The position numbers and the translations under genes were made by a program. Of a stretch of 64,000 nt of DNA, positions 44,348 through 56,113 are shown piece by piece (the first letter of the stretch is position 1; each line of letters begins with the position of its first letter). Source of the stretch: Xanthomonas sp. DAR 80977 (GTDB taxonomy: Bacteria > Pseudomonadota > Gammaproteobacteria > Xanthomonadales > Xanthomonadaceae); contig NZ_CP162487.1 of NCBI RefSeq assembly GCF_041240605.1, positions 4,843,001 to 4,907,000 of the forward strand, in the 5' to 3' direction. The notes below the pieces were generated by a model, which ran no database searches, was not told where the DNA came from, and saw nothing but the letters and a program-made list of their open reading frames with translations.

Positions 44348-44830
44348 TCAGCCGGCCGCGAACCTGGCCAGCGCCTCGCCCTGCAGGCGGTACACGGTCC
44401 ACTCGTCCTGCGCCCGCGCACCGGCGGCCTCGTAGAAGTCGATCGCCGGCTGGTTCCAGTCCAGCACCGACCATTCGAAGCGGCCGCAGCCCTCGGCCAG
44501 CGCCTGCCTGGCCAGGTGCCGCAGCAAGGCCTTGCCGGCGCCGCTGCCGCGGTGTTCCGGGTCCACGTACAGGTCTTCCAGGTACAGGCCGTTGCGGCCG
44601 AGCCAGGTCGAATAGTTGTAGAAATACACCGCATAGCCGATCGGCTGCGCGTCGGCTTCGCAGATCAGCGCGTGCGCGGTGGCGCCGGGACCGAACAGGC
44701 TGGCGCGCAGGCCGGCCTCGTCGGTCTGCACCGCGTCCTCGGCGCGCTCGTAGCGGGCCAGGTCGCGGATCAGGCGCAGGATCAGCGCGGCGTCGTCGGC
44801 GGTGGCCGGGCGGATGTGCAGCGCGGGCAT
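44348..44830 (-). CDS. GNAT N-acetyltransferase, SSAT/thialysine-type
   Basis: The 160-residue protein has the GNAT fold with acetyl-CoA motif YVDPEHRGSGAGKALLRHL (about 92-110), preceded by LYLEDLYV and followed by VLDWNQPAIDFYEAAGAR. This pattern fits the spermidine/thialysine N-acetyltransferase subgroup. The substrate may be a polyamine or lysine analogue, but nothing nearby proves it. It starts one base before the rpe stop codon region on the same strand and could be read with rpe. Confidence 0.88.
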   Translation of the reverse strand: MPALHIRPATADDAALILRLIRDLARYERAEDAVQTDEAGLRASLFGPGATAHALICEADAQPIGYAVYFYNYSTWLGRNGLYLEDLYVDPEHRGSGAGKALLRHLARQALAEGCGRFEWSVLDWNQPAIDFYEAAGARAQDEWTVYRLQGEALARFAAG

Positions 44831-44831
44831 C

Positions 44832-45500
44832 TCAGCGCGCCGCCACCGCGGCGCGCATCTGCGCGATCACCGCGGCATAGTCCGGGGCATTGAAGATGGC
44901 CGAGCCGGCGACGAAGGTGTCGGCGCCGGCGGCGGCGATCGCGGCGATGTTGTCCGGCTTCACCCCGCCGTCGATCTCCAGGCGGATCGGCTTGCCGCTG
45001 GCGTCGATCTTGCTGCGGATCGCGCGCAGCTTGTCCAGCGCCGAGGGGATGAAGGCCTGGCCGCCGAAGCCCGGGTTGACCGACATCACCAGCACCAGGT
45101 CCAGGTCGTCGAGCACCCAGTCGAGGATGTCCACCGGGGTGGCCGGGTTCAGCACCAGCCCGGCCTTGCAGCCGTGCGACTTGATCAGCTGGATGCTGCG
45201 GTGCACGTGGCGGCTGGCCTCGGGATGGAAGCTGATGAGGCTGGCGCCGGCCTCGGCGAAATCCGGGATCAGCCGGTCCACCGGCTCGACCATCAGGTGC
45301 ACGTCGATCGGCGCGGTGACGCCGTGCTTGCGCAGCGCCTGGCACACCATCGGGCCGATGGTCAGGTTGGGCACGTAATGGTTGTCCATCACGTCGAAAT
45401 GGATCCAGTCCGCGCCGGCCTTGAGCACGGCGTCCACTTCCTCGCCGAGGCGGGCGAAATCGGCGGACAGGATGGACGGGGAGATGATGCAGTCGGACAT
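44832..45500 (-). CDS. rpe: Ribulose-phosphate 3-epimerase
   Basis: The 222-residue TIM-barrel enzyme interconverts ribulose-5-phosphate and xylulose-5-phosphate. SILSADFARLGEEV, HFDVMDNHYVPNLTIGP, DVHLMVEP, VMSVNPGFGGQ and EIDGGV carry the metal and phosphate ligands. The ATG at 45500 is chosen; the open frame upstream is not conserved-looking. A J-domain gene lies ten bases upstream on the same strand. Confidence 0.98.
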   Translation of the reverse strand: MSDCIISPSILSADFARLGEEVDAVLKAGADWIHFDVMDNHYVPNLTIGPMVCQALRKHGVTAPIDVHLMVEPVDRLIPDFAEAGASLISFHPEASRHVHRSIQLIKSHGCKAGLVLNPATPVDILDWVLDDLDLVLVMSVNPGFGGQAFIPSALDKLRAIRSKIDASGKPIRLEIDGGVKPDNIAAIAAAGADTFVAGSAIFNAPDYAAVIAQMRAAVAAR

Positions 45501-45510
45501 GGCGAAGGTC

Positions 45511-45843
45511 TCAGCGCTTGCGCAGGGTGCGGATACGGTCGTAGGCGGTGTTGAGCTGGCTGGCCTTCTTCTCGGCCCGCGCACGCAGCTCCGGACTGGC
45601 GCCGGCGACCTTGTCGGGGTGGTACTGGGAGATCAGCCGGCGGTAGGCCAGCTCGATCTCGGCGTCGGTGGCGTCGCGGCGCACGCCCAGCTCGCGGTAG
45701 GGGTCCTCGCGCTGGCCGAGCTTGAACCAGTCAGCATCGAAGGCATGCCCGACCAGCAGCCCGAGCACCGCGCCGAACACCGGATTGGGCCGGAACAGCA
45801 GCGCCCCGGCGATCGCGCCGAGCAGTTTTCCGTACCAGTGCAT
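45511..45843 (-). CDS. Membrane-anchored J-domain protein (DjlA-like)
   Basis: The 110-residue protein starts with a hydrophobic stretch containing glycines (GKLLGAIAGALLF to GAVLGLLVGHAFD, residues 5-37), followed by a J domain with the essential HPD in ISQYHPDKVAG (about 73-76). It lacks the TerB-like middle domain of full-length DjlA. It probably recruits DnaK to the membrane. It is upstream of rpe and divergent from purC. Confidence 0.9.
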   Translation of the reverse strand: MHWYGKLLGAIAGALLFRPNPVFGAVLGLLVGHAFDADWFKLGQREDPYRELGVRRDATDAEIELAYRRLISQYHPDKVAGASPELRARAEKKASQLNTAYDRIRTLRKR

Positions 45844-45986
45844 GGGCGAGGGCGGGCTCGGCGGACAAGGCCTCGCATTTTACGGCACAGCGGGGCTTTC
45901 CGGCCGTACACTACGCGGCCCGCTGTCGAGCCGCGGGCCCGCCGGGTCCCGGGACAGCCGCCATTGCGAAGTCCGTAGGAGTGCCT

Positions 45987-46913
45987 GTGTCCACCACGCT
46001 GTTGCAATCCGATCTGCCCGGCCTGCCGTTGCGTCACCGGGGCAAGGTCCGCGACGTATTCGATATCCCCCGCGAGCGCCTGCCCGCCGACGCTCCCCCC
46101 GGCGACTACCTGCTGATGGTCGCCACCGACCGCCTGTCCGCCTTCGACGTGGTGCTGCCCGACCCGATTCCCGGCAAGGGCGAGATGCTGTGCCAGGTCT
46201 CCAACTTCTGGTTCAAGAAGACCGAGCATCTGATGCCCAACCACCTCACCGGCATCGACGTGGCCGCGGTGCTGCCCGCCGGCGTGGACACGGCGCTGTA
46301 CGCGCGGCGCGCGGTGGTGACCAAGAAGCTCAAGCCGGTGCCGGTGGAGGCGATCGCCCGCGGCTACCTGATCGGCAGCGGCTGGAAGGACTACCAGCGC
46401 ACCGGCAAGGTCAGTGGCATCGAACTGCCCGACGGCCTGCGCCAGGCCGAGAAACTGGCCGAGCCGATCTTCACCCCCTCGACCAAGGCCGCGGTCGGCG
46501 ACCACGACGAGAACATCGACTTCGACGCGATGGTCAAGACGGTCGGCGCCGAACTGGCCGAGCGCGTGCGCGACGCCACCCTGCGCATCTACCGCTTCGC
46601 CGCCGATTTCGCCGCCGAGCGCGGCATCCTGCTGGCCGACACCAAGTTCGAGTTCGGCACCGACGCCGACGGCCGCCTGTACATCATGGACGAGATGCTG
46701 ACCCCGGATTCCTCGCGCTACTGGCCGGCCGACGAATACGAAGTGGGCACCAGCCCGCCCAGCTACGACAAGCAGTTCGTGCGCGACTACCTGGAGACGC
46801 TGGACTGGGGCAAGACCGCGCCCGGCCCGAGCCTGCCGCAGGACGTGATCGACCGCACCCGCGCCAAGTACGCCGAGGCGCTGCAGCGGCTGGCGGGGAT
46901 CTCGATCGACTGA
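45987..46913 (+). CDS. purC: SAICAR synthetase
   Basis: The 308-residue enzyme joins CAIR and aspartate in purine synthesis; it is the longer, eukaryote-like form. GKVRDVFDI, the DRLSAFDVVLPDPIPGKG block and VPVEAIARGYLIGSGWKDY are typical, as is DEMLTPDSSRYWP. I chose GTG 45987 because TAGGAG at 45976-45981 sits five bases ahead of it; GTG 45981 overlaps that site. Confidence 0.97.
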   Translation: MSTTLLQSDLPGLPLRHRGKVRDVFDIPRERLPADAPPGDYLLMVATDRLSAFDVVLPDPIPGKGEMLCQVSNFWFKKTEHLMPNHLTGIDVAAVLPAGVDTALYARRAVVTKKLKPVPVEAIARGYLIGSGWKDYQRTGKVSGIELPDGLRQAEKLAEPIFTPSTKAAVGDHDENIDFDAMVKTVGAELAERVRDATLRIYRFAADFAAERGILLADTKFEFGTDADGRLYIMDEMLTPDSSRYWPADEYEVGTSPPSYDKQFVRDYLETLDWGKTAPGPSLPQDVIDRTRAKYAEALQRLAGISID

Positions 46914-47108
46914 CGGCCCCCGTCGCGACGGGACCTGGCGTCCGCGCCCAGGCCCTGCCGCGCATCGCGCGCAGCGACGGGCTTGGCCCGGCCGGGTCAG
47001 ACGGGCAGTGCGCCGGCACGCGCAGCCTTCGCGGGCCGCACGCCAGCTCGATGCGGACGCGGCAACGACGGCACGCGTTCCGCTGCTGCGCAGGGCAGCG
47101 GCGAGCGC

Positions 47109-48365
47109 TCACCCTGCCGCCGGATCGCGCACTTGCGGGACGCCGTCGCCATCGCGCTGCAGGGCGAAGAGCAGCCCCCAGGCCACCAGCGACACGGCGA
47201 CCACCACGTAGCCGACCCTGTCGAAATGCTGCAGCTTGCCGTCGGCGCCCAGCGCGACGATGTGCCCGGCGATCAGCGACGCCAGGCCGCCGGACAGCTG
47301 CTGCACGGAGGCGCCGATCGCGTTGAACGCGCCGCGCTGCTGCAGCGCCGGCACCGAGGCGGCCAATGCCTGGTACGGGATCATGCGCGAGAAGATCGCG
47401 GCGAACAGCAGCACGTTGACCCCGATCAGCATCGGCAGCGAGACCCGGCCAAGATGGGTGTAGATCAGCACCATGAGGATGCTGAGCACCGTGCCGAAGC
47501 TGAACACGCGCAAGGTGCCGAAGCGGTCGGTCGCCCTGCCGATCAACGGGCCGAACACGATGGCGCAGACCCCGGTGATCAGATAGATGGTGGGCAGGCT
47601 GTGCAGGTCGATGCCGAGATTGCCGACGATGTACGCGCTGCCGAACGGCATCAGCATGAAGCCGCCGGTGCTCAGCAGTGCGGTCGTCGCGAACGCCAGC
47701 TGGTGGCGCGGCACGGCGAGGGTGCGCAGCAGATGCCGCCACGCGCCATGTTCGCGCGGCGCCTGCAGATGCGCGGCGACCGGTTGCAGCCGCCACGCCA
47801 CGACCAGGCCGGCGGCCAGGCCGAGCGCGGTCATCGCCAGGAACGGCGCGTGCCAGTCCCAGCGGTTGGACAGGTACAGCCCGATGGGAATGCCCAGCAC
47901 CTGGCTGGCGGCGAAGGCGGTCTGGATCAGGCCCATCACCCGGCCACGCAGCTGCGCCGGGAACAGGTCGGTGGCGATGGCGAGCACCACCGAGCCGATC
48001 ACGCCCCCGAACAGCCCGGTGACGATGCGCGCCAGCAACAGGCTGTGGAAGCTTTGCGCCAACCCGCACCACGCGGTGCCGACGATGAAACCGGCGTAGA
48101 AGAACAGCAGCAGCTTCTTGCGGTCGAACCTGTCGGCGAAACCAGCGGTCAGCAGGCCGGACGCCGCGGCGCTGAACGCATACGCGGACACGACCAGGCC
48201 GAACTGGGTCGGGCCGATGCGCAGCGCCGGCATGATGCTGGCGCCCAGCGGCGACATCAGCATGAAATCGAGGATGAGCGCGAACTGCAGGAACGCCAGC
48301 ATGCCCGCCACCAGCTTCTGGTAGGCGGTGAAGCCGAGCGGCGCGACCGGAGATGGCGCGCTCAT
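47109..48365 (-). CDS. MFS transporter at end of sigma-factor operon
   Basis: The 418-residue protein has twelve membrane helices and MFS loop motifs GFADRFDRKKLLLF and GRATDRFGTLRVF. It resembles drug or metabolite exporters. The start ATG overlaps the stop of the 4Fe-4S ferredoxin gene by four bases (48362-48365), so it is translationally coupled to it. Four genes (sigma factor, small membrane protein, ferredoxin, transporter) read in this order suggest a stress-responsive export or redox system. Confidence 0.9.
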   Translation of the reverse strand: MSAPSPVAPLGFTAYQKLVAGMLAFLQFALILDFMLMSPLGASIMPALRIGPTQFGLVVSAYAFSAAASGLLTAGFADRFDRKKLLLFFYAGFIVGTAWCGLAQSFHSLLLARIVTGLFGGVIGSVVLAIATDLFPAQLRGRVMGLIQTAFAASQVLGIPIGLYLSNRWDWHAPFLAMTALGLAAGLVVAWRLQPVAAHLQAPREHGAWRHLLRTLAVPRHQLAFATTALLSTGGFMLMPFGSAYIVGNLGIDLHSLPTIYLITGVCAIVFGPLIGRATDRFGTLRVFSFGTVLSILMVLIYTHLGRVSLPMLIGVNVLLFAAIFSRMIPYQALAASVPALQQRGAFNAIGASVQQLSGGLASLIAGHIVALGADGKLQHFDRVGYVVVAVSLVAWGLLFALQRDGDGVPQVRDPAAG

Positions 48366-48670
48366 GGTTGCCGTACCCGGCGCAGCGTGACGGCCTGTTC
48401 CGGGCATGCGGCCACGCACAGGCCGCAGCCGCGGCAGGCGTCGAGATTGGGCGCATACGCCACGCGCATGCCGTGCACGCGCAGCTTTACCCTGTGCAGC
48501 AGGCCGAGCCGCGCGTAATCGGTCGCGTCGATGCGGCGCAGTTCGAACACCTGTTCCGGGCACACCTCCGCGCAATCGCCCTTGCCCTCGCACCGTGTCA
48601 GGTCGATGCTCGGCGCCACCGCCCCGGGCGGCTGCTTGCAGACGGTCGACGCGTCATCCAGCGGCGTCAT
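48362..48670 (-). CDS. Ferredoxin-like protein with two cluster motifs
   Basis: The 102-residue protein has a full 4Fe-4S motif CRGCGLCVAACPE (about 77-89) and an upstream RCEGKGDCAEVCPE motif with only three cysteines plus the Pro, spaced C-x5-C-x3-CP. The first may hold a 3Fe-4S or an incomplete cluster. It starts four bases before the stop of the small membrane protein gene upstream and overlaps the MFS start. It may donate electrons to a partner not seen in this operon. Confidence 0.85.
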   Translation of the reverse strand: MTPLDDASTVCKQPPGAVAPSIDLTRCEGKGDCAEVCPEQVFELRRIDATDYARLGLLHRVKLRVHGMRVAYAPNLDACRGCGLCVAACPEQAVTLRRVRQP

Positions 48671-48978
48671 TGGCGTTCTCCCCGGTGCCGGCGGCGCTGC
48701 ATGGCGTGCTTGAACTGCTCGCGCTCCTCCGGCGTCATCGCCTGCCATTTCTGCCAGTGGCGGTGCCTGTGCCAGCCGCCGTGCCCGCGGAATCCGCCGA
48801 ACAGGATGCGGCTGAGCACCAGCAATCCCACCGCATGCGGATAGTCGATCGGGCGCGCGGCGCTCAATGCCACCGGCACCACCGCGTTCCACAACAGCAT
48901 GACCACCGCGCCGAGCACGGCGGCCGCCACCAGGGCGATCGCCAGCTTGCCCACGTACCACCCTCTGAACAGCGCCAT
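48667..48978 (-). CDS. Small His-rich membrane protein downstream of the sigma factor
   Basis: The 103-residue protein has two hydrophobic segments (about 8-33 and 45-60) and a His-rich, basic tail (FRGHGGWHRHRHWQKW) ending in AMTPEEREQFKHAM, a helix of the type seen in Spy/CpxP-like proteins. A GAAGGAG site eight bases ahead supports ATG 48978. It is 13 bases after the sigma factor. It may be a metal- or stress-linked membrane partner of the sigma factor, but it has no clear anti-sigma domain. Confidence 0.75.
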   Translation of the reverse strand: MALFRGWYVGKLAIALVAAAVLGAVVMLLWNAVVPVALSAARPIDYPHAVGLLVLSRILFGGFRGHGGWHRHRHWQKWQAMTPEEREQFKHAMQRRRHRGERQ

Positions 48979-48991
48979 CGCATTCACTCCT

Positions 48992-49567
48992 TCAAGGTTC
49001 CAATTCGTCGTAGGCGGCCTGCAGGCGCGCGCGCAGGTACAGCACGGCGTAGCGCTTGCGCGCGAGCAGGGTGTTGATCGGGATGCCGTCCGCATCGGCC
49101 ATCTGCCTGAAGCTGCGGCCTTCGAACTCGTGCGCCACGAACACCTCGCGCTGCTTGTCCGGCAATTCGTCCAGCGCCTGCTGCAGCGCCACCAGCAGGC
49201 GCGCGCGCGCATAGGCGGCCTCCGGGCCGCCGCCCGGCGCCGGCAACGCCAGGTCCAGGCGCAGCGCATCGTCGTCGTCGGCAGCGCCGTCGTCGATGCG
49301 CTCGCCCGGCGGCTGCGCCTTGCGCTTGCGGAAGCGGTCGATGATGCGGTTGCGCGCGACCTGGAACAGCCAGGCGCTGGCCTGCTCGATGCTCGCGGGC
49401 AACCGGTATGCCTGCACGAACTCGTAGAGCACGTCCTGCAGGATGTCCTCGGCCTCGGCCCAGTCGAGCACGCGGCGGCGGATGAAGCGACCCAGCCTGG
49501 AGCGCTCGCGCAACACCGTCGCGGCGATGTCGCGGTCGGTCTCGGGCGCTGGATTCGCTGGGCTCAT
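48992..49567 (-). CDS. ECF-family RNA polymerase sigma factor
   Basis: The 191-residue sigma-70 family protein has region 2 (WAEAEDILQDVLYEFVQAY and WLFQVARNRIIDRFRKRK) and region 4 (LPDKQREVFVAHEFEGRSFR, then INTLLARKRYAVLYLRARL). It starts an operon with a small membrane protein, a ferredoxin and an MFS transporter, its likely targets. ATG 49567 gives a typical ECF length; the open frame upstream is unlikely. It is divergent from the Mpo1-like gene. Confidence 0.92.
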   Translation of the reverse strand: MSPANPAPETDRDIAATVLRERSRLGRFIRRRVLDWAEAEDILQDVLYEFVQAYRLPASIEQASAWLFQVARNRIIDRFRKRKAQPPGERIDDGAADDDDALRLDLALPAPGGGPEAAYARARLLVALQQALDELPDKQREVFVAHEFEGRSFRQMADADGIPINTLLARKRYAVLYLRARLQAAYDELEP

Positions 49568-49745
49568 GCTGTGGCAGACGTGGCAGCGCGGCCGATATTG
49601 TGGACCCTGCGGATTTTCCCCGCGCCGGCGCCCGGGCCTATCCCCGACACCGATCCCGACCCACGCGCCGCCACGGTCGCGGCGCGCGCTGTCTCCGCGC
49701 CGCTCGCTGGATGGCGCTATGCTGGCCCGACTCCTGGGAGGGACG

Positions 49746-50228
49746 ATGGATACCACTGCCTACGCGCGCCCGATCGACCGCTATTTCGCCAGCTATTCCG
49801 ACGATCACCGCAATGCCGCCAACCAGCGCATCCACGTGGTCGCGGTGCCGGCGATCCTGTGGTCGGTGGTGGCGCTGCTGTGGTGCATCCCGGTCGGCGG
49901 CAGCTGGTTCCAGAGCGGGCTGTGGGCGGCGCTGGGCATGTTCGCGGCGTGGATGTACTACAACCGGCTGTCGCGGCCGCTGGGCTACGGCATGCTGGCC
50001 GCGTTCTTCTTCTGCGGCTGCCTGTGCCGGCTGCTGGAAGCGCGCCTGGGCCTGCAGGGCCTGCTGTGGCTGGCGGTGGGCACCTTCGTGGTGGCCTGGA
50101 TCGCGCAGTTCGTCGGGCACAAGCTGGAAGGCCACAAGCCCAGCTTCCTCACCGACCTGGTGTACCTGCTGATCGGGCCGGCCTGGGTGCTGGCCAAGCT
50201 GTACCGGCGCATGGACTGGCGCTACTGA
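49746..50228 (+). CDS. Mpo1-like (DUF962) membrane protein
   Basis: The 160-residue protein has four hydrophobic segments and the Mpo1/YGL010w family features: YARPIDRYFASYSDDH, NQRIHVVAVPAILWS, and the His-rich FVGHKLEGHKPSF. Yeast Mpo1 is an iron-dependent dioxygenase in 2-hydroxy fatty-acid breakdown, so this could act on fatty acids or lipids. The start ATG at 49746 follows GGGAGGGACG. Confidence 0.92.
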   Translation: MDTTAYARPIDRYFASYSDDHRNAANQRIHVVAVPAILWSVVALLWCIPVGGSWFQSGLWAALGMFAAWMYYNRLSRPLGYGMLAAFFFCGCLCRLLEARLGLQGLLWLAVGTFVVAWIAQFVGHKLEGHKPSFLTDLVYLLIGPAWVLAKLYRRMDWRY

Positions 50229-50253
50229 GCCGGGCGCCGGGCCTGCCCCTGCC

Positions 50254-51177
50254 TCAGCGCGGCACGCCCAGCATCGCCGCATCCGGGGCGAAGGCGCGCG
50301 GCGCATAGCCGAAATCGCGCTGCGCCGGCGCCAGGTCGAATACCAGGTCCTCGCCCATGCGCCGCAACGCGGCGCGGTTCATGCCGCGCAGGCGGCCGCC
50401 GGCATGGGCCACGGCCAGGGCCAGCGCGAACAGCGCATGCGGCAGCGGCAGCAGCCGCGCCGGCGGCTGCAGCGCGGCCAGCACCCGCCGCACCATCTCG
50501 CGGTAGCTGAGCACCTCGCCGCCGCCCAGCGCATAGCCGCGGCCGTGCGTGGCCGGATGCGCCAGCACCGCCAGCGCCGCGTCGGCCAGGTCCTGCACGT
50601 GCACCGGCTGGCGCAGGCCGCGCGCGCTGCGCGGCAGCACGAACCAGCCGCTGCGCCGCGCCAGTATGGCGATCGCGCTCAGCGTGCGGTCGCGGCCGGC
50701 GCCGTAGACCAGGGTCGGGCGCAGCACGGTGACCGCCGCGCCGCGTTCGGCCGCGGCGGCGAACAGTGCGGCCTCGGCCTCGCGCAGGCGCCGGGCGACG
50801 TCGCGTTCGGCTGCGTCCAGCGAATCGCGCTTGACCTCCAGGCTGGTGGAGCCGAACGCGACCACGCGCGCCGCGCGCAGCGGCGTGCGCCGGTACCAGT
50901 CGGCGAACGCATCCAGCGGGCCGCAGCTGAAGATCGCCTCGGCCTGCACCGGTGGCGCCTGCAATTGGCTCAATTCGCCCACATGCCAGTGCAGGCCGTC
51001 GCGCGGCGGCTGCGGCGTGCGCGAGAACGCATGCACCTGCCAGCCCGCGGCCAGCAAGCCCGGCAGCAGGCGCTCGCCGATCTGGCCGCTGCCGCCGAAC
51101 AGCAGCGCCACGCGCACGCCCTGCGCGTTCGCAGGCGCGGAAGAAGCAGCAGCGTCGATGGCGGGCCGTTCGGTCAT
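50254..51177 (-). CDS. NAD(P)-binding Rossmann-fold (atypical SDR) protein
   Basis: The 307-residue protein has the dinucleotide site LLFGGSGQIGERLLPGLLA near residues 25-43, and later VLRPTLVYGAGRDRT, HVQDLADAALAVL and GGGEVLSYREM, matching SDR-extended or NmrA-like proteins. The YxxxK catalytic pair is not evident. Start ATG 51177 follows the position expected for the family; ATG 51213 is another choice. Substrate unknown. Confidence 0.85.
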   Translation of the reverse strand: MTERPAIDAAASSAPANAQGVRVALLFGGSGQIGERLLPGLLAAGWQVHAFSRTPQPPRDGLHWHVGELSQLQAPPVQAEAIFSCGPLDAFADWYRRTPLRAARVVAFGSTSLEVKRDSLDAAERDVARRLREAEAALFAAAAERGAAVTVLRPTLVYGAGRDRTLSAIAILARRSGWFVLPRSARGLRQPVHVQDLADAALAVLAHPATHGRGYALGGGEVLSYREMVRRVLAALQPPARLLPLPHALFALALAVAHAGGRLRGMNRAALRRMGEDLVFDLAPAQRDFGYAPRAFAPDAAMLGVPR

Positions 51178-51362
51178 CGCGCAAGCATAGCGAGCGCGCG
51201 CCGCCACGCCCAATCCCGAGGCCGCCGCGCGCTCGCAAGCGCATCACCTGGCCTGCGCTATGGTGAAGAAATGACCTTGCATGCGCCGACCACCATCGCA
51301 GGCCAGCAGCGGGAAGCGCCTGTTACACTCGGGCTCCTGCTCGCGAATCTCGTATTCCCTGC

Positions 51363-54193
<2,831 letters not shown>

Positions 54194-54194
<1 letters not shown>

Positions 54195-54553
54195 TGGAAC
54201 TGGCCCTGGCGAGCGCGATCGGCGTGCTGACCGCGGTCGGCGTGTACCTGTTGCTGCGCGCGCGCAGCTTCGACGTGATCCTGGGCATGACCGTGCTGTC
54301 CTACGCCACCAACCTGCTGATCTTCGCCGGCGGGCGCTTGCTGCAGGGCAAGGCGCCGGTGCTGCGCGACGGCGTCGCGCCGACCCTGGCCGAGCACGCC
54401 GATCCGTTGCCGCAGGCGCTGGTGCTGACCGCGATCGTGATCGCCTTCGCGATGACCGCGGTCAGCATCGTGCTGGCGATGCGCAGCCGCGGCGACAACC
54501 GCAGCGACCATGTCGATGCGCGCGTCGATCACGACGGCGACAGCGCGCTATGA
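54194..54553 (+). CDS. mrpC: Mrp antiporter subunit C
   Basis: The 119-residue NuoK-like subunit has three membrane helices, with DVILGMTVLSYATNLLIFAGG and PLPQALVLTAIVIAFAMTAV, both typical of MrpC. The ATG overlaps the stop of mrpA by one base (TGATG). Confidence 0.96.
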
Positions 54554-56112
54554 ACCATCTGCTCATCCTGCCGATCCTGATCCCGCTGCTCGGCGCGGCG
54601 CTGTCGCTGTTCGTCGAGCACCGCCGCTACGGGCGCCACGTGCGGCGCGCCGTGGCCTGGACCGCGATGGCGGCGCTGGCCGCGGCGGTGATCGCGCTGT
54701 TCGTGCGCGCCGGCAACGGCCAGGTGCAGGCGTACCTGCTCGGCGACTGGCCGTCGCGGCTGGGCATCGCGCTGATGGCCGACCGCCTGTCGGCGTGGAT
54801 GCTGCTGACCACCACCCTGCTCGCCGCGGCCTGCCTGCTGCACGCCTGCGCCGGCTGGGACCGGCGCGCGCCGCACTTCCACGCGCTGTTCCAGTTCCAG
54901 CTGGTCGGCCTCAACGGCGCGTTCCTGACCGGCGACGTGTTCAACCTGTTCGTGTTCTTCGAGGTGATGCTGATCGCCTCCTACGGCCTGCTGCTCAGCG
55001 GCGGGCGCGGCCTGCGCCTGCGCGTGGGCTTCCACTACGTGGTGTTCAACGTCACCTCCTCCACCCTGTTCCTGATCGCGCTGGGCCTGCTATACGCGCT
55101 GCTCGGTTCGTTGAACATGGCCGAGCTGTCGCAGCGCATCGCGCAGGCGCCGCCGGAGAACCTGCGCCTGATCAAGGCCACCTTCGGCCTGTTGCTACTG
55201 GTGTTCTGCGCCAAAGCCGCGTTGCTGCCGCTGTACCTGTGGCTGCCGGAAACCTATGCGCGCGCGCCGGCGCCGGTGGCGGCGCTGTTCGTGGTGATGA
55301 CCAAGGTCGGGCTGTACGCGGTGCTGCGGGTGAGCACGCTGATCCTGGGCAGCCAGGCGCAGGCGCTGGACGGCTACGCGCGCGACTGGCTGCTGTGGCT
55401 GGGCATCGGCACGCTGCTGCTGGCTGCGCTCGGGGTGCTGGCCGCGGTGCGCCTGCGGGTGCTGGTCGGCTATCTGGTGATCGTGTCGGCGGCGACGCTG
55501 TTCATCGCCTTCGCGCTGGACGCGCCGGGCACGCTCGGCGCCGGCCTGTACTACCTGGCGCACAGCAGCTTCGTCGCCGCGGCGCTGTTCCTGATCGCCG
55601 ACCTGATCCGGCGCCGCCGCGGCGACGCCAGCGACCGCAAGGAAGTGATCGCGCCGCTGCCGGGCAAGACCGTGCCCGGCGTGCTGTTCCTGATCGCGGC
55701 GGTCTCGGTGGCCGGGTTGCCGCCGCTGTCCGGGTTCCTGGCCAAGGTCGCGATCCTCAGCGCGACGCCGGACAGCAACGTCGCGCCGGTGTGGACCGCG
55801 GTGCTGCTCAGCAGCCTGATGGTGATCATGGGCCTGACCCGCGCCGGCGTGCGCCTGTTCTGGCGCGTGCCGGGCGACCAGCACGACGACGACGACGGCA
55901 CCGAGCAAGCGCCACGGCCGGCGCCGCGCAAGGCCCGCGCGCGGCCGCTGGAGACCGCCGCGACCCTGCTGCTGCTCGGCTACGGCGTGGCGATGACCGT
56001 CGCCGCCGGGCCGATGCTGCGCTATACCGAGGCGGCCGCCGCGCAGCTGCTGCGCCCGGCCGACTACGCCACCCAGCTGCGCGCCACCGCGCCGGCGCTA
56101 CGGGAGCCCTGA
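54550..56112 (+). CDS. mrpD: Mrp antiporter subunit D
   Basis: The 520-residue NuoM/NuoN-like subunit has about fourteen helices, with DVFNLFVFFEVMLIASYGLL and the key Glu, KAALLPLYLWLPETYARAPAPVAALF and AGLPPLSGFLAK. A charged loop lies at 455-475 (DQHDDDDGTEQ). The ATG overlaps the stop of mrpC. Confidence 0.97.
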   Translation: MNHLLILPILIPLLGAALSLFVEHRRYGRHVRRAVAWTAMAALAAAVIALFVRAGNGQVQAYLLGDWPSRLGIALMADRLSAWMLLTTTLLAAACLLHACAGWDRRAPHFHALFQFQLVGLNGAFLTGDVFNLFVFFEVMLIASYGLLLSGGRGLRLRVGFHYVVFNVTSSTLFLIALGLLYALLGSLNMAELSQRIAQAPPENLRLIKATFGLLLLVFCAKAALLPLYLWLPETYARAPAPVAALFVVMTKVGLYAVLRVSTLILGSQAQALDGYARDWLLWLGIGTLLLAALGVLAAVRLRVLVGYLVIVSAATLFIAFALDAPGTLGAGLYYLAHSSFVAAALFLIADLIRRRRGDASDRKEVIAPLPGKTVPGVLFLIAAVSVAGLPPLSGFLAKVAILSATPDSNVAPVWTAVLLSSLMVIMGLTRAGVRLFWRVPGDQHDDDDGTEQAPRPAPRKARARPLETAATLLLLGYGVAMTVAAGPMLRYTEAAAAQLLRPADYATQLRATAPALREP

Positions 56113-56113
56113 C

